Shown: in pieces, positions 8,605-18,840 of the stretch
Layout of the letters: each line of letters starts with the position of its first letter
Numbering within the stretch: the stretch's first letter is position 1
Origin: an uncultured Rhizobiaceae group bacterium
GTDB lineage: Bacteria; Pseudomonadota; Alphaproteobacteria; Rhizobiales; Rhizobiaceae
Direction: 5' to 3'
Assembly (NCBI GenBank): GCA_938044775.1
Contig: CALIOE010000005.1
Location: 26,916 to 90,915 of the forward strand
DNA length: 64,000 nt
Translations under genes and position numbers: made by a program
Notes under the pieces: generated by a model
What the model saw: only the letters and a program-made list of their open reading frames with translations
The model's database searches: none
What the model was told of the DNA's origin: nothing

Positions 8605-10533
8605 GTGAAAGACAGTAGTGTGACAATAGAAACGCCGCTTCTCGACACGATTTCAAATCCTGCCGATTTGCGCCGGCTGAGCGACGAAAAGCTGCCACAG
8701 GTTGCCGATGAACTGCGTTTGGAGATGATCGATGCCGTCTCGGTGACAGGTGGTCATCTTGGAGCCGGTCTGGGCGTTGTGGAACTGACAGTTGCCCTGC
8801 ATCACGTTTTCAATACCCCTCATGACCGCATCATTTGGGACGTTGGTCACCAGTGCTATCCGCATAAGATCCTCACCGGGCGCCGCAACCGTATTCGCAC
8901 ACTGCGCCAGAAGGATGGATTGTCCGGTTTCACCAAGCGGGCCGAAAGCGAGTATGATCCGTTTGGAGCAGCGCATTCTTCGACTTCCATATCCGCCGGT
9001 CTTGGTATGGCCGAGGCGTCGCGACTTGAGGGAGTCCAGCGCAATGTGGTGTCGATCATCGGCGATGGTTCGATCACCGCCGGCATGGCGTATGAAGCCA
9101 TGAACAATTCCGGCGGAATGGATGCCCGTCAGATAGTAATTTTGAACGACAATGACATGTCCATCGCGCCTCCCACAGGCGCAATGAGTCACTATCTGGC
9201 GCGGCTTGTTTCCGGCAGAACCTACCGCTCGCTGCGAGAAACTGCCAAGCAGCTGAACGAAAAACTTCCGAAATTCATCGCTGACAAGGCCCGCAAGGCT
9301 GAGGAATATGGTCGTACCTTCTGGTCCGGCGGTACCCTGTTCGAGGAACTGGGGTTCTACTATGTCGGACCGATCGATGGGCACAATCTGGACGCTCTGC
9401 TGCCCATCTTGCGCAATGTTCGCGACAGTGAGCAGGGCCCGATTCTGGTTCACGTGATCACCGAAAAAGGCAAAGGTTATGCTCCGGCGGAAGGGGCCAG
9501 CGACAAACTCCATGCAGTGGCCAAGTTTAATGTTGTCACAGGTGAACAGGCCAAGGCCACGCCCAACGCACCTTCGTACACCAAAGTATTCGGCCAGGCC
9601 CTGGTGCAAGAGGCTCGTGAAGACGACAAGGTGGTCGCCATTACCGCAGCCATGCCAGGCGGCACGGGCATCGATATTTTTGGCGAAGTCTTTCCAGAGC
9701 GCACTTATGATGTTGGCATCGCCGAGCAGCATGGTGTTACGTTCGCGGCCGGTATGGCGACTGAAGGCTACAAACCTTTTTGCGCGATTTATTCAACTTT
9801 CCTGCAACGCGCTTACGATCAGGTCGTGCACGATGTAGCCATACAGAACCTGCCGGTACGTTTTCCCATCGATCGCGCGGGATTTGTCGGAGCTGATGGT
9901 GCAACCCATGCCGGCTCCTTCGATATAGCCTATCTGTCTTGTCTGCCGGGCTTTGTCGTGATGGCGGCATCCGACGAAGCGGAGCTGCAACATATGGTCC
10001 GCACCGCCGTGAGCTATGACGAGGGACCACTGGCCTTTCGCTATCCCCGGGGTGAAGGTGTCGGTATTGAAATGCCTGAGCGCGGCGAGGTTCTGGAAAT
10101 AGGCAAGGGCCGTATTGTGCGGGAAGGCACTAAGGTTGCGCTGCTTTCGTTTGGTTCGCGGCTTGGCGATTGCCTGCTGGCCGCAGAAGAACTCGAGAGT
10201 TTTGGCCTGTCGACCACAGTTGCTGATGCCCGATTTGCCAAGCCACTCGATACCGAACTGATCGAACGGCTGGCCCGTGAGCATGAGGTGCTGATTACGA
10301 TAGAGGAAGGTTCGGTCGGCGGATTTGGCTCGCATGTAATGCAGCATCTGGCGGTCAGCGGGATGCTTGATCACGGGCTTAAGATTCGTCCGATGGTGAT
10401 GCCGGATGTGTTCGTGGATCAGATGAGCCCATCACAGATGATCGAAACGGCGGGCCTGGATGCGGCGGGAATAGTGCATACGGCATTTACCGCATTGGGA
10501 CGCGAGGAAATTGAAGCACCCGCAAGAGCCTAG
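8605..10533 (+). CDS. dxs: 1-deoxy-D-xylulose-5-phosphate synthase
   Basis: DXS condenses pyruvate and glyceraldehyde-3-phosphate, using thiamine diphosphate, in the first step of the MEP isoprenoid pathway. The 642-residue protein has [17 protein letters not shown], the TPP motif [16 protein letters not shown] (about 152-167), GHNLDALLP, and the transketolase pyrimidine domain with [17 protein letters not shown]. The start is GTG 8605; a second in-frame GTG at 8620 ([11 protein letters not shown]) is equally possible. It follows xseB after 140 bases. Confidence 0.97.
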   Translation: MKDSSVTIETPLLDTISNPADLRRLSDEKLPQVADELRLEMIDAVSVTGGHLGAGLGVVELTVALHHVFNTPHDRIIWDVGHQCYPHKILTGRRNRIRTLRQKDGLSGFTKRAESEYDPFGAAHSSTSISAGLGMAEASRLEGVQRNVVSIIGDGSITAGMAYEAMNNSGGMDARQIVILNDNDMSIAPPTGAMSHYLARLVSGRTYRSLRETAKQLNEKLPKFIADKARKAEEYGRTFWSGGTLFEELGFYYVGPIDGHNLDALLPILRNVRDSEQGPILVHVITEKGKGYAPAEGASDKLHAVAKFNVVTGEQAKATPNAPSYTKVFGQALVQEAREDDKVVAITAAMPGGTGIDIFGEVFPERTYDVGIAEQHGVTFAAGMATEGYKPFCAIYSTFLQRAYDQVVHDVAIQNLPVRFPIDRAGFVGADGATHAGSFDIAYLSCLPGFVVMAASDEAELQHMVRTAVSYDEGPLAFRYPRGEGVGIEMPERGEVLEIGKGRIVREGTKVALLSFGSRLGDCLLAAEELESFGLSTTVADARFAKPLDTELIERLAREHEVLITIEEGSVGGFGSHVMQHLAVSGMLDHGLKIRPMVMPDVFVDQMSPSQMIETAGLDAAGIVHTAFTALGREEIEAPARA

Positions 10534-10674
10534 TCCGACGCGCAAAGGTGCGACCGCATGATGATCGCCTGATGTGCCAACAATCATGTGATCTCAATTG
10601 CCCGGTGTCGCATTGGAATTGCGCATCAAAGCTTTATATCTAGCTCAAAACACCACATTGCCGGTACAGATGTC

Positions 10675-11283
10675 ATGAACGCCATTCGCCTCGCCCTCTG
10701 GACCGCCGTTTTTCTGCTCGGCGGATTTCTAGCCTATGCAACTCTGACATGGACGATGCAGACTCGAGGGCAGAGTGGTGTCGAAATGGCGCGCGCTGAG
10801 GTGGGCGGCGCATTTACCGCCGTGCGTGCAAACGGCCAGTCCATCACTCAAGATGACATGAAGGGCCGTCCCCATGCTCTGTTCTTCGGCTTTACGCATT
10901 GTCCGGATGTCTGTCCGACAACGCTATACGAGGCGACTTTGTGGTTGAAGGGGCTTGGCGCGCAGGGCAATGAACTGGATGTCTATTTTGTTACCGTCGA
11001 CCCTGAGCGCGACACACCAGAAACACTGGCGCAGTACCTTTCGGCTTTCGATAAGCGCATAGAGGGAGTCACCGGCACGCCGGAGCAGATCGAGAAACTG
11101 GTCAAAGCCTGGCGTGTCTATGCCGAGAAGGTGCCTACAGAAGGCGATGACTACACGATGAACCACACGGCCACTACGTACCTGATGGATGCCGAAGGAG
11201 AGTTTTTTGGCACGATTGCCTATGGTGAGAACAGCGATGCCGCCCAGGCCAAACTGAAAAGGCTGCTCGCAAAAAAGGGTTGA
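10675..11283 (+). CDS. SCO1/SenC family copper chaperone
   Basis: SCO proteins deliver copper or reducing power to the CuA site of cytochrome c oxidase on the outer face of the membrane. The 202-residue protein has one N-terminal membrane anchor (about 5-25) and a thioredoxin fold. The copper site is visible: C76 and C80 in THCPDVCP, and H164 in MNHTATTYLMD. I chose ATG 10675 because the longer frame from 10588 lacks a hydrophobic start. Its last codon overlaps the small downstream frame (TGATG). Confidence 0.93.
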   Translation: MNAIRLALWTAVFLLGGFLAYATLTWTMQTRGQSGVEMARAEVGGAFTAVRANGQSITQDDMKGRPHALFFGFTHCPDVCPTTLYEATLWLKGLGAQGNELDVYFVTVDPERDTPETLAQYLSAFDKRIEGVTGTPEQIEKLVKAWRVYAEKVPTEGDDYTMNHTATTYLMDAEGEFFGTIAYGENSDAAQAKLKRLLAKKG

Positions 11284-11420
11284 TGATGAGCACCATGGGA
11301 AAATCAATCGCGATTGCGGCATTCGGCGCTTTGATCGGTGCATCCATTTTCGCGTGGACAGAATTCGGAAACGGAGTCTACGTTGCTTATCTGGCTGGCG
11401 CAGTTATGCGCTGTTTTTAG
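11283..11420 (+). CDS. possible small membrane protein overlapping the SCO gene
   Basis: A 45-residue frame starting at ATG 11283, overlapping the SCO stop, and ending at TAG 11418-11420. It begins MMSTMGKSIAIAAFGAL and is hydrophobic over most of its length, consistent with one membrane segment. Stop-start overlap and correct polarity favour translational coupling. It is followed 20 bases later by the DUF1330 pair. No family recognised. Confidence 0.5.
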   Translation: MMSTMGKSIAIAAFGALIGASIFAWTEFGNGVYVAYLAGAVMRCF

Positions 11421-11440
11421 ATCACTAGAGAGACAACTTT

Positions 11441-11731
11441 ATGCCAAAAGGATACTGGATCGCACGCGTCGATGTTGAGAACGCTGAACGCTACCCGGAC
11501 TATGTCAGCATGGCGAAGCCTGCATTCGAACGTTTCGGTGCAAAGTTTTTGGCCCGGGGTGGCGAAGTCCACTCGCTGGAAGGCCGCAACCGGGCCCGCA
11601 ACGTGGTCATCGAGTTTGCCACCGTCCAGGACGCGCTCGATTGCTACAATTCCACTGAATATCAGGCCGCAAAGGCCATAAGACTGACCGCAGCGTCATC
11701 TGAACTCATCGTGACAGAAGGCATTGAATGA
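11441..11731 (+). CDS. DUF1330 protein, first of a tandem pair
   Basis: A 96-residue protein of the DUF1330 (ferredoxin-like dimeric alpha/beta barrel) family. It starts MPKGYWIARVDVENAERY and carries the family pattern F-G-x-x-F-L-x-R-G-G (FGAKFLARGG) and RNVVIEFA. The function of the family is not established. A GAGAGA-type site precedes the start. Its stop overlaps the start of the next, similar gene (ATGA), so the two are coupled and arose by tandem duplication. Confidence 0.9.
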   Translation: MPKGYWIARVDVENAERYPDYVSMAKPAFERFGAKFLARGGEVHSLEGRNRARNVVIEFATVQDALDCYNSTEYQAAKAIRLTAASSELIVTEGIE

Positions 11732-12027
11732 TGGCTAAGGGATACTGGATTGGTCGGATCGACGTCCACGACCTTGAAGCATACAAGAAATATGTTGCAG
11801 CTAACGCCGCGGTGTTTGCCAAATTTGGAGGCAGGTTTTTGGTTCGCGGTGGTCGTTTTGAAAACCCGGAAGGAACATCTCGATCGCGCAACGTTGTGCT
11901 GGAATTCGATTCCTACGACCAGGCCGTTGCCTGCTACCATTCTGACGATTATCAAGCTGTTATGGCCCTGCGCAGTTCAAATGCTGTGGCGGAAGGCGAT
12001 ATGGTCATCGTTGAAGGCTACGAATAA
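11728..12027 (+). CDS. DUF1330 protein, second of a tandem pair
   Basis: A 99-residue paralogue of the preceding gene: KGYWIGRIDVHDLEAYKKY, FGGRFLVRGG and RNVVLEFDSYDQA align with the first copy without gaps over most of the length. It starts four bases inside the upstream gene. The pair may form a hetero-oligomer, since DUF1330-type barrels usually dimerise; that is inference. No catalytic residues are known for the family. Confidence 0.9.
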   Translation: MMAKGYWIGRIDVHDLEAYKKYVAANAAVFAKFGGRFLVRGGRFENPEGTSRSRNVVLEFDSYDQAVACYHSDDYQAVMALRSSNAVAEGDMVIVEGYE

Positions 12028-12152
12028 GCATTACATTACGGTAATCTACCCGAAATTGCTTGAAACGAAGCCGGTAAGCCCTACGTGATAATCAAGCGGC
12101 GGGCATGGATGCTATTGGCCGCACAACACGAGCCATATAGGGGAATGCATAC

Positions 12153-12608
12153 ATGACCAACGCTCTAATCCGTCCTGCCTGGACGCCCGTCACCATAGCA
12201 ATGATGGTGCTTGGCTTCATGATCTTTTGGCCACTTGGCCTGGCCATGATTGCCTACATCATTTGGGGTGACCGACTGGATCAGTTCAAAACCGACGTGA
12301 ATAAGGCCACTGACAATGTGTCGAGAGTCTTCACCAAGGGTCCGCAGTTCGGCATGCAACGCACGGGCAATGTCGCTTTTGACGATTGGCGCGAAGCCGA
12401 GTTGAAGCGTCTGCACGAAGAACGCATGAAGCTCGATAGCATGCGCGCTGAATTCGATGATTATGCACGTGAACTGCGCCGGGCCAAGGATCAAACGGAG
12501 TTCGATTCTTTCATGTCCAGCCGTGCCAAAGAGGTTGATGGAAAATCCAAGCCGTCAAAAACCAAACGCGTCAAGAAATCCGGTGGCAAAACTGTTCCCG
12601 GTGTCTGA
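12153..12608 (+). CDS. DUF2852 membrane protein
   Basis: A 151-residue protein recognised as DUF2852, an alphaproteobacterial family of unknown role. An N-terminal membrane segment (about 13-38) includes MIFWPLGLAMIAYIIWG. A charged helical region follows (about 80-125, FDDWREAELKRLHEE), likely coiled coil, and then a lysine-rich tail ending KKSGGKTVPGV. It is followed by its own terminator at 12634. No enzymatic motif is visible. Confidence 0.85.
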   Translation: MTNALIRPAWTPVTIAMMVLGFMIFWPLGLAMIAYIIWGDRLDQFKTDVNKATDNVSRVFTKGPQFGMQRTGNVAFDDWREAELKRLHEERMKLDSMRAEFDDYARELRRAKDQTEFDSFMSSRAKEVDGKSKPSKTKRVKKSGGKTVPGV

Positions 12609-12633
12609 TCTTCAGACCAGTTGAAGCGGAAGG

Positions 12634-12664
12634 AAAGGCCCGTTCTCCAGCGGGCCTTTTTCTT
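12634..12664 (+). terminator. intrinsic terminator after the DUF2852 gene
   Basis: A perfect 9-bp stem, AAAGGCCCG (12634-12642) with CGGGCCTTT (12651-12659), an 8-base loop, then TTTTTCTTT. Confidence 0.9.
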
Positions 12665-12700
12665 TGCGGCAATTGTGCGCGAATCGTGTAGTTTCTCAAA

Positions 12701-13465
12701 ATGCTGTCGTTGCTGAAAAAGAGAACCGTTACTCCCGCCGGAAAAACCGAGCGCTGGACGCTGCTGGAACTTGATGGACGGATGGTCGATGTGCGCGTGG
12801 TGGAAAATCCGCGCACGACACGGTTGACCCTGCGGCTGGTACCAGCCTCGAAAAGTGGTGAGAGTCTGAAAGTGACGGTGCCACCAGGTACGCCGGAGCA
12901 AGAAGTCGATGAATTCCTGAATCGCAACAAGGCCTGGGCGGCGGCGCGTTTGGCGCGCCTGCCTGAAGTCACTCGTATCGAAGACGGTGCTGTTATCCCG
13001 CTGCGTGGCATACCCCATCGTATCCTGCACTCCGGCAAATTTCGCGGTGTCGTATCCATCGGACGTGAGGATTACGGCCCGGTCATCCGCGTTCATGGAG
13101 ATCCATCGTTTACTGGCCGGCGTGTCGCGGATTTCCTGAAGCGTCAGGCAAAACAAGACTTGAACAGAGCCGTCGCGCATTATTCGCAAGCTCTGGGCGT
13201 GAAAGCCAAGAGCATAACCATGCGCGATACAACTTCCCGGTGGGGCTCCTGTTCCTCATCGGGCGCTTTGAATTTCTCCTGGCGTATCGTTCTCGCCCCA
13301 CCGGAAGTGTTGAACTACCTCGCGGCCCACGAAGTCGCGCATCTGAGAGAAATGAACCATTCAGATCGTTTCTGGGCACTGGTGGAAGAGGTTTGCCCGG
13401 ATATGGACGTCCACAAGCAATGGCTGCGAACTCACGGTCAGAAGCTGCATGCGGTGGTCGCCTGA
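12701..13465 (+). CDS. YgjP-like (M48-type) metal-dependent hydrolase
   Basis: A 254-residue protein of the YgjP/DUF45 family, predicted zinc metallopeptidases. The zinc site is H210-E-x-x-H214 in HEVAHLREMNH with H220 nearby, and the family motif SRWGSCSS is at about 179-186. The N-terminal half carries RTTRLTLRL and a run of beta strands common to the family. No signal peptide, so it is probably cytoplasmic. It sits between a terminator and trpF, with 44 bases to the latter. Confidence 0.88.
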   Translation: MLSLLKKRTVTPAGKTERWTLLELDGRMVDVRVVENPRTTRLTLRLVPASKSGESLKVTVPPGTPEQEVDEFLNRNKAWAAARLARLPEVTRIEDGAVIPLRGIPHRILHSGKFRGVVSIGREDYGPVIRVHGDPSFTGRRVADFLKRQAKQDLNRAVAHYSQALGVKAKSITMRDTTSRWGSCSSSGALNFSWRIVLAPPEVLNYLAAHEVAHLREMNHSDRFWALVEEVCPDMDVHKQWLRTHGQKLHAVVA

Positions 13466-13509
13466 GCAGAACATAGACTCTCGCCCTTTTTCATGGCACC
13501 TCCGGCTTA

Positions 13510-14160
13510 ATGAGCATCGATGTCAAAATCTGTGGCCTGTCCACACCCGAGGGGGTCACCGCTGCACAAGCCGGCGGGGCGACGCATTTGGGGTTCATCT
13601 TTTTCCCCAAGAGCCCGCGCAATGTTTCGCCAGACCGGGCCGCCGGACTGGCCGCCGGTGTCGGAACTGCAAAGACGGTTGCAGTGACGGTCGATGCTGA
13701 CAACGATTTTATTGAAGAAATCGTAGCGACCATGCAGCCCGCTATGCTGCAACTGCACGGCACGGAATCGACGGAGCGCGTCAAATCATTGCGAAACCGT
13801 TTTGGCCTCCCGGTCATCAAAGCTCTGGCCATCCGCGATCATTCTGATCTGTCAAAGGTGGCGGCCCACGATGGAGTTGCTGATGTGTTGTTACTCGACG
13901 CAAAACCTCCTGCAGGTTCAGATTTGCCCGGTGGCAATGGAGTTCGCTTCGACTGGGAGTTGCTGGAGGGTCTGAAAACGAAGACACCAATACTGCTTTC
14001 CGGTGGCGTCAATCTCGGCAACGCTGCGGAAGCGATTTCCTTCGTGAACCGCGACGATAACAGCATCTTGGGCCTTGATGTTTCTTCTGGTGTGGAAAGC
14101 GCTCCCGGTGTTAAGGATACCGCCAAAATCAAGACGCTTCTCGCCACCTGCTTCCGCTAA
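13510..14160 (+). CDS. trpF: phosphoribosylanthranilate isomerase
   Basis: TrpF performs the Amadori rearrangement of phosphoribosylanthranilate in tryptophan synthesis. The 216-residue TIM barrel starts [10 protein letters not shown], with the catalytic cysteine in [23 protein letters not shown] follows, and the C-terminal phosphate site is read in [10 protein letters not shown] and GLDVSSGVE. It leads the trpF-trpB-trpA-accD-folC group, an order conserved in alphaproteobacteria; the gap to trpB is 41 bases. Confidence 0.96.
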   Translation: MSIDVKICGLSTPEGVTAAQAGGATHLGFIFFPKSPRNVSPDRAAGLAAGVGTAKTVAVTVDADNDFIEEIVATMQPAMLQLHGTESTERVKSLRNRFGLPVIKALAIRDHSDLSKVAAHDGVADVLLLDAKPPAGSDLPGGNGVRFDWELLEGLKTKTPILLSGGVNLGNAAEAISFVNRDDNSILGLDVSSGVESAPGVKDTAKIKTLLATCFR

Positions 14161-14201
14161 AAAGGCAGAGCTTCGCGACAGGCAATCAGAGAGATCGTTT
14201 C

Positions 14202-15419
14202 ATGAGTGTGCAGACACCCAATTCCTTCAAGACAGGACCGGACGAGCAGGGATTGTTCGGCATTTTCGGCGGACGCTTCGTCGCCGAGACACTCATGCCG
14301 AACATCCTCGAGCTGGATGCCGCCTATGCAGATGCCAAAAAGGACCCGGAATTTCTGTCGGAACTGGAGAGTCTGAACAAGCACTACACTGGCCGGCCAA
14401 GCCCGCTCTATTTTGCTGAGCGGCTCACCAATCATCTCGGCGGCGCAAAGGTCTATTTTAAGCGTGATGAGCTGAACCACACCGGTAGTCACAAGATCAA
14501 CAATTGCCTCGGCCAGATCCTGCTGGCCCGTCGGATGGGCAAAACCCGCATTATTGCTGAAACAGGAGCCGGACAGCACGGCGTTGCGGCGGCGACGGTA
14601 GCGGCGCGGTTTGGCTATCCCTGCATTGTTTACATGGGTGCCAAGGACGTTCACCGCCAGTCGCCCAATGTTTTCCGCATGAAGCTATTGGGCGCGGAGA
14701 TCACAGGAGTTACCGCGGGCGCGGGAACGCTGAAGGATGCCATGAACGAAGCTTTGCGCGACTGGGTCACCAACGTGGAAGACACCTATTACCTGATCGG
14801 CACGGCTGCTGGTCCGCATCCCTATCCGGAATTGGTTCGTGATTTTCAATCAGTCATTGGAAAGGAAGCCCGCCAGCAGATCCAGGAGATGGAAGGCCGG
14901 CTGCCAGACATGCTTGTCGCTTCGGTCGGCGGCGGATCCAACGCCATTGGTCTTTTCCACCCCTTCCTCGACGACACCGATGTTCAGATTGTTGGCGTCG
15001 AGGCTGGTGGTAAGGGACTGGATGGGGACGAACATTGTGCCTCGCTCACTGCGGGTCGACCCGGAGTATTGCACGGCAATCGAACCTACCTGTTGCAGGA
15101 TTCAGAAGGTCAAATCGAGGAAGGCGCTTCGATTTCAGCCGGCCTCGACTACCCTGGCATCGGCCCGGAACATTCCTGGCTGAAAGAGACAAACCGTGTC
15201 GAATACGTGCCGATTATGGATACGGAGGCGCTTGAGGCGTTCCAGCTTTTGTGTCGACTTGAAGGCATTATCCCAGCGCTCGAGCCAAGCCACGCACTCG
15301 CGGAGGTCATCAAGCGGGCGCCAGAAATGAACAAGGATCAGATCATCGTGATGAATCTTTGCGGTCGCGGGGACAAAGACGTTCACACCGTGGCCGAAGC
15401 ACTGGGTTTGGAACTCTAA
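14202..15419 (+). CDS. trpB: tryptophan synthase beta chain
   Basis: TrpB joins indole and serine through pyridoxal phosphate to make tryptophan, in an alpha2-beta2 complex with TrpA. The 405-residue protein has the PLP lysine K98 in [13 protein letters not shown], the phosphate-binding [10 protein letters not shown], and TGAGQHGVA. The end, [13 protein letters not shown], is invariant-like. It is followed by trpA two bases after its stop. Confidence 0.98.
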   Translation: MSVQTPNSFKTGPDEQGLFGIFGGRFVAETLMPNILELDAAYADAKKDPEFLSELESLNKHYTGRPSPLYFAERLTNHLGGAKVYFKRDELNHTGSHKINNCLGQILLARRMGKTRIIAETGAGQHGVAAATVAARFGYPCIVYMGAKDVHRQSPNVFRMKLLGAEITGVTAGAGTLKDAMNEALRDWVTNVEDTYYLIGTAAGPHPYPELVRDFQSVIGKEARQQIQEMEGRLPDMLVASVGGGSNAIGLFHPFLDDTDVQIVGVEAGGKGLDGDEHCASLTAGRPGVLHGNRTYLLQDSEGQIEEGASISAGLDYPGIGPEHSWLKETNRVEYVPIMDTEALEAFQLLCRLEGIIPALEPSHALAEVIKRAPEMNKDQIIVMNLCGRGDKDVHTVAEALGLEL

Positions 15420-15421
15420 TC

Positions 15422-16246
15422 ATGACCCAACGTATGACCAACCGTTTCGCCAAACTGGCGTTGGAAAACCGGCCTGCCTTTGTGACCTATTTCATGGGTG
15501 GCGATCCGGACTATGAGACCTCACTTGAGATCATGAAGGGCCTGCCTGCAGCCGGTGCCGATGTGATTGAACTCGGCATGCCGTTCTCTGACCCGATGGC
15601 CGATGGGCCGTCCATTCAGGCTGCAGGCCTGCGTGCATTGCAAGGCGGGCACAATCTTCCCCGTACCTTCGACATGGTGCGGACATTTCGTGAAACCGAC
15701 GATGAAACACCAATCGTGGTGATGGGTTATTACAATCCGATTTACCAGTTTGGACCGGAGAAATTCCTGGCGACGGCCAAGGAATCAGGCGTGGACGGCA
15801 TGATTATTGTCGACTTGCCGCCAGAGATGGATGACGAGTTGTGCATTCCGGCGCTGGAGCGAGACCTAAACTTCATTCGCCTTGCTACGCCCACAACTGA
15901 TGAGAAACGATTGCCGAAGGTGCTGACAAACACATCGGGCTTTGTCTACTACGTTTCAATCAACGGCATTACCGGTGCGGCGGCTCCCGATCCGGAAGCT
16001 GTGGCGGCGTCTGTGCGGCACATCAAGAACAAGACCGATCTGCCGATCTGTGTTGGCTTTGGTGTGCGAAATGCTGAGCAAGCGGCCAGCATCGGAATGG
16101 CTGCGGACGGCGTTGTTGTTGGTTCGGCTATCGTTTCAGCGCTTGCGGACAGTCTCGATGATGGCAACGCAACCAGCAAAACAGTTTCGGCGCCCCTGGA
16201 ACTGGTTTCCCGGATCGCAGAAGGGGTGCGAGGTGCGCGCACCTGA
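15422..16246 (+). CDS. trpA: tryptophan synthase alpha chain
   Basis: TrpA cleaves indole-3-glycerol phosphate to indole, which channels to TrpB. The 274-residue TIM barrel has [12 protein letters not shown], the catalytic glutamate in [16 protein letters not shown] with the following aspartate, and [10 protein letters not shown] near the C-terminus. ATG 15422 lies two bases after the trpB stop; an in-frame start at 15359 would overlap trpB by 61 bases and adds unrelated residues. A small hairpin, TTCGCC-TTCT-GGCGAA, lies at about 16273-16288, without a T-run. Confidence 0.98.
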   Translation: MTQRMTNRFAKLALENRPAFVTYFMGGDPDYETSLEIMKGLPAAGADVIELGMPFSDPMADGPSIQAAGLRALQGGHNLPRTFDMVRTFRETDDETPIVVMGYYNPIYQFGPEKFLATAKESGVDGMIIVDLPPEMDDELCIPALERDLNFIRLATPTTDEKRLPKVLTNTSGFVYYVSINGITGAAAPDPEAVAASVRHIKNKTDLPICVGFGVRNAEQAASIGMAADGVVVGSAIVSALADSLDDGNATSKTVSAPLELVSRIAEGVRGART

Positions 16247-16357
16247 CTCGTCCTAGTGTGTGGAAGAACAAATTCGCCTTCTGGCGAAAGCACCCTTGCG
16301 CCGTCATAATATTAGCTTAGCTATTGAAGGCACGGCTCATCCTCACAGGAAGTTCCC

Positions 16358-17353
16358 ATGAACTGGCTCACCAATTATGTCCGCCCCAAATTTGATTTTC
16401 TCGGCCGCAAGAATATGCCGGAAAACCTTTGGATCAAGGATCCCGAGTCGGGCGAAATGGTGTTTCACACCGACCTTGAAGCCAATCAATATGTTGTGCC
16501 GAGTTCGGGCTATCATCTTCACATTCCGGCCATGGAAAGGCTGAAGTTTTTCTTCGACGACGGTGAGTACGAACTGTTTGCGCAACCTCCGGTCGCCACT
16601 GATCCACTCAAATTCCGCGATGAACGCCGCTATACGGACAAATTAAAGGAGAATCGCAGCAAGACCGGCCGTGAAGACACCATCATTGCCGGCTCCGGCA
16701 AAGTCTTTGGTATGGATGTGACTGTCTGCGTTCAGGACTTTAAATTCATGGGCGGATCGCTGGGAATGGCCGCGGGTGAGGCCATTATTGCAGCAATGGA
16801 GCAGTCTGTGAAAAACGGGACCCCGTTCGTGATGTTTGCTGCCTCCGGCGGCGCCCGCATGCAGGAAGGCATCCTCTCGTTGATGCAATTGCCGCGCACC
16901 ACGGTAGCCGTCCAGATGCTCCGCGAGGCCGGTTTGCCCTACATCGTGGTTCTGACCAATCCGACGACCGGAGGCGTTTCCGCTTCCTACGCAATGCTGG
17001 GTGATATCCACATTGCCGAGCCTGGTGCACTGATCTGTTTCGCTGGGCCGCGCGTGATTGAGCAGACGATCCGTGAAAAGTTGCCCGAGGGATTCCAACG
17101 CGCGGAATATCTCAAGGAACATGGTATGGTTGATATGGTGGTGCCGCGAACCGAATTGAAGGATACGATCGGCAGCCTTTTGTCGCTGCTGCTCAAGCGG
17201 GACCGACGCGCCGAGCCTCAGGCTGAAACCAGTGTCGCCGAGTCTGAGTCCGAGGAAGCCCAGCAACAAGAGTCAGAAAACGCCGCAAATGCGGAACCGG
17301 TTGAACAGACGGAAGGCATGATGCCTTCCGACGCCAAACCGGTCGCCACCTGA
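16358..17353 (+). CDS. accD: acetyl-CoA carboxylase carboxyltransferase beta subunit
   Basis: AccD with AccA transfers carboxyl from biotin to acetyl-CoA, the first step of fatty-acid synthesis. The 331-residue protein begins [18 protein letters not shown] and has the carboxyltransferase core ([31 protein letters not shown]). Most bacterial AccD proteins carry an N-terminal four-cysteine zinc ribbon. Here that region reads [13 protein letters not shown] and [12 protein letters not shown], with no cysteines. The tail after about 285 is acidic and low complexity. It is the fourth gene of the trp-accD-folC run. Confidence 0.96.
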   Translation: MNWLTNYVRPKFDFLGRKNMPENLWIKDPESGEMVFHTDLEANQYVVPSSGYHLHIPAMERLKFFFDDGEYELFAQPPVATDPLKFRDERRYTDKLKENRSKTGREDTIIAGSGKVFGMDVTVCVQDFKFMGGSLGMAAGEAIIAAMEQSVKNGTPFVMFAASGGARMQEGILSLMQLPRTTVAVQMLREAGLPYIVVLTNPTTGGVSASYAMLGDIHIAEPGALICFAGPRVIEQTIREKLPEGFQRAEYLKEHGMVDMVVPRTELKDTIGSLLSLLLKRDRRAEPQAETSVAESESEEAQQQESENAANAEPVEQTEGMMPSDAKPVAT

Positions 17354-17358
17354 TAGCC

Positions 17359-18720
17359 ATGGCCACCGGTGGCGGCCTGCTCGACAGTATTGATGGGTTG
17401 GGAACTGCCGGTGCACTGATCGACGACCTCATGGCGATTCACCCAAAGGGTTTTGACCTTTCGCTGGATCGCATTTCAGAGCTTCTTGAAAAGCTGGGAA
17501 AACCGCAGCTCAAATTGCCGCCGGTAATTCATGTGGCGGGAACGAACGGCAAGGGTTCAGCAATCGCCTTTATGCGTTCCGTTCTTGAATCAGCAGGCCT
17601 GGCAGTCCACGTCCATACTTCACCGCATCTTGTAAACTGGCACGAACGATACCGGATCGGCCGAAAAGACGGTTCCGGGCAACTGGTCGAAGACAGCATG
17701 CTGGCCAATGCGATCAACCGGGTCGCGCAGGCCAATGGCGGCCGCCCGATTACGGTGTTTGAAGTTCTCACAGCTGTCACCTTTGTTCTGTTCAGCGAAC
17801 AACCGGCCGATGTTTGCCTGATTGAGGTCGGCCTCGGCGGGCGCTTTGATGCAACAAATGTGATGACCGAGACTGCGGTTTCGGTCATCACTCCGGTGTC
17901 CATAGATCACGAAGCCTATCTCGGCGACACGCTGGCAAAAATTGCTTTCGAGAAAGCCGGTATTCTGAAGCGCGGCACACCGGTCGTCATCGGTCCGCAA
18001 GAGAGCGAAGCTCTTGCTGTTATCGAGCAGCAGGCGGCTCGAAACGGATGCCTGAAACTAACCGCAGGAGAAGACTATCAGGCAATGCGCGAAAACGGCA
18101 GAATGCTGTTTCAGGACGACGACTGCCTGCTCGACCTGGCTCTGCCCCGCCTCCCGGGTGATCATCAGGTCGCTAATGCCGGAACCGCAATCGCGGCTGT
18201 TCGTCTGTTTGCTGAGCGTCACGACATCGTTGTGACAAATGCCGCCATCGACAAGGGCATACAGAATGCTCAATGGCCTGGACGGATGCAGCATTTGCCC
18301 CGTGGGAAACTCGAAGACCTGCTGCCCCAGGACAGTGACGTGTGGTTGGACGGTGGCCACAACCCCGGAGCGGCTGCCATGATTGCCACCCACATGGCCG
18401 ATCTTGAAGAGCGCGATCCCCGACCTCTGATCCTCATCTGCGGAATGCTCAACACAAAAGATCCGGCGGGCTATCTGGGGTATTTCGCATCGCTTCTGAA
18501 ACACGTCATAACCGTTCCGATCATTTCCAGTGACGCCGGTATTTCGCCGGAAGAGCTGGCTGCCAAGGCTGTAGAGTGTGGGCTGACGGCACGTCCGGCA
18601 GCATCGCTCACGGCAGCGCTCTCGTTGCTCGCTCATGAATCTGAGTGCCGTATCCTGATTGCCGGATCGTTGTACCTGGTTGGCGACGTGCTCGACCAAA
18701 ACGGCACACCGCCGGACTAG
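17359..18720 (+). CDS. folC: bifunctional folylpolyglutamate / dihydrofolate synthase
   Basis: FolC adds glutamate to dihydropteroate and then extends the polyglutamate tail of folates. The Mur-ligase-like protein of 453 residues has the ATP loop HVAGTNGKGSAIAFM (about 54-68), HTSPHLVNWHER, EVGLGGRFDATN, and the ATP/metal segment DGGHNPGAA in the C-terminal half. It begins five bases after the accD stop. No further gene follows on this strand for over a kilobase, so it likely ends the operon. Confidence 0.96.
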   Translation: MATGGGLLDSIDGLGTAGALIDDLMAIHPKGFDLSLDRISELLEKLGKPQLKLPPVIHVAGTNGKGSAIAFMRSVLESAGLAVHVHTSPHLVNWHERYRIGRKDGSGQLVEDSMLANAINRVAQANGGRPITVFEVLTAVTFVLFSEQPADVCLIEVGLGGRFDATNVMTETAVSVITPVSIDHEAYLGDTLAKIAFEKAGILKRGTPVVIGPQESEALAVIEQQAARNGCLKLTAGEDYQAMRENGRMLFQDDDCLLDLALPRLPGDHQVANAGTAIAAVRLFAERHDIVVTNAAIDKGIQNAQWPGRMQHLPRGKLEDLLPQDSDVWLDGGHNPGAAAMIATHMADLEERDPRPLILICGMLNTKDPAGYLGYFASLLKHVITVPIISSDAGISPEELAAKAVECGLTARPAASLTAALSLLAHESECRILIAGSLYLVGDVLDQNGTPPD

Positions 18721-18840
18721 CCGGCCGCGGCGTGTTGTCGAGAACCGTGGCGACCAGCTGATTCACAACAACGTCGCAAAGCCCGGCCAACCCGGAAGGC
18801 CGCTACTCGTCTTATACTTCAGCGGATAGAGCGGGCTCGA

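Noticed and set aside
8653..9732. Minus-strand frame of 359 codons inside dxs
   Set aside because: Antisense to a well-conserved dxs; no motifs of its own.
16273..16288. Hairpin TTCGCC-TTCT-GGCGAA after trpA as a terminator
   Set aside because: Six-base stem and no T-run; the downstream accD probably belongs to the same transcript.
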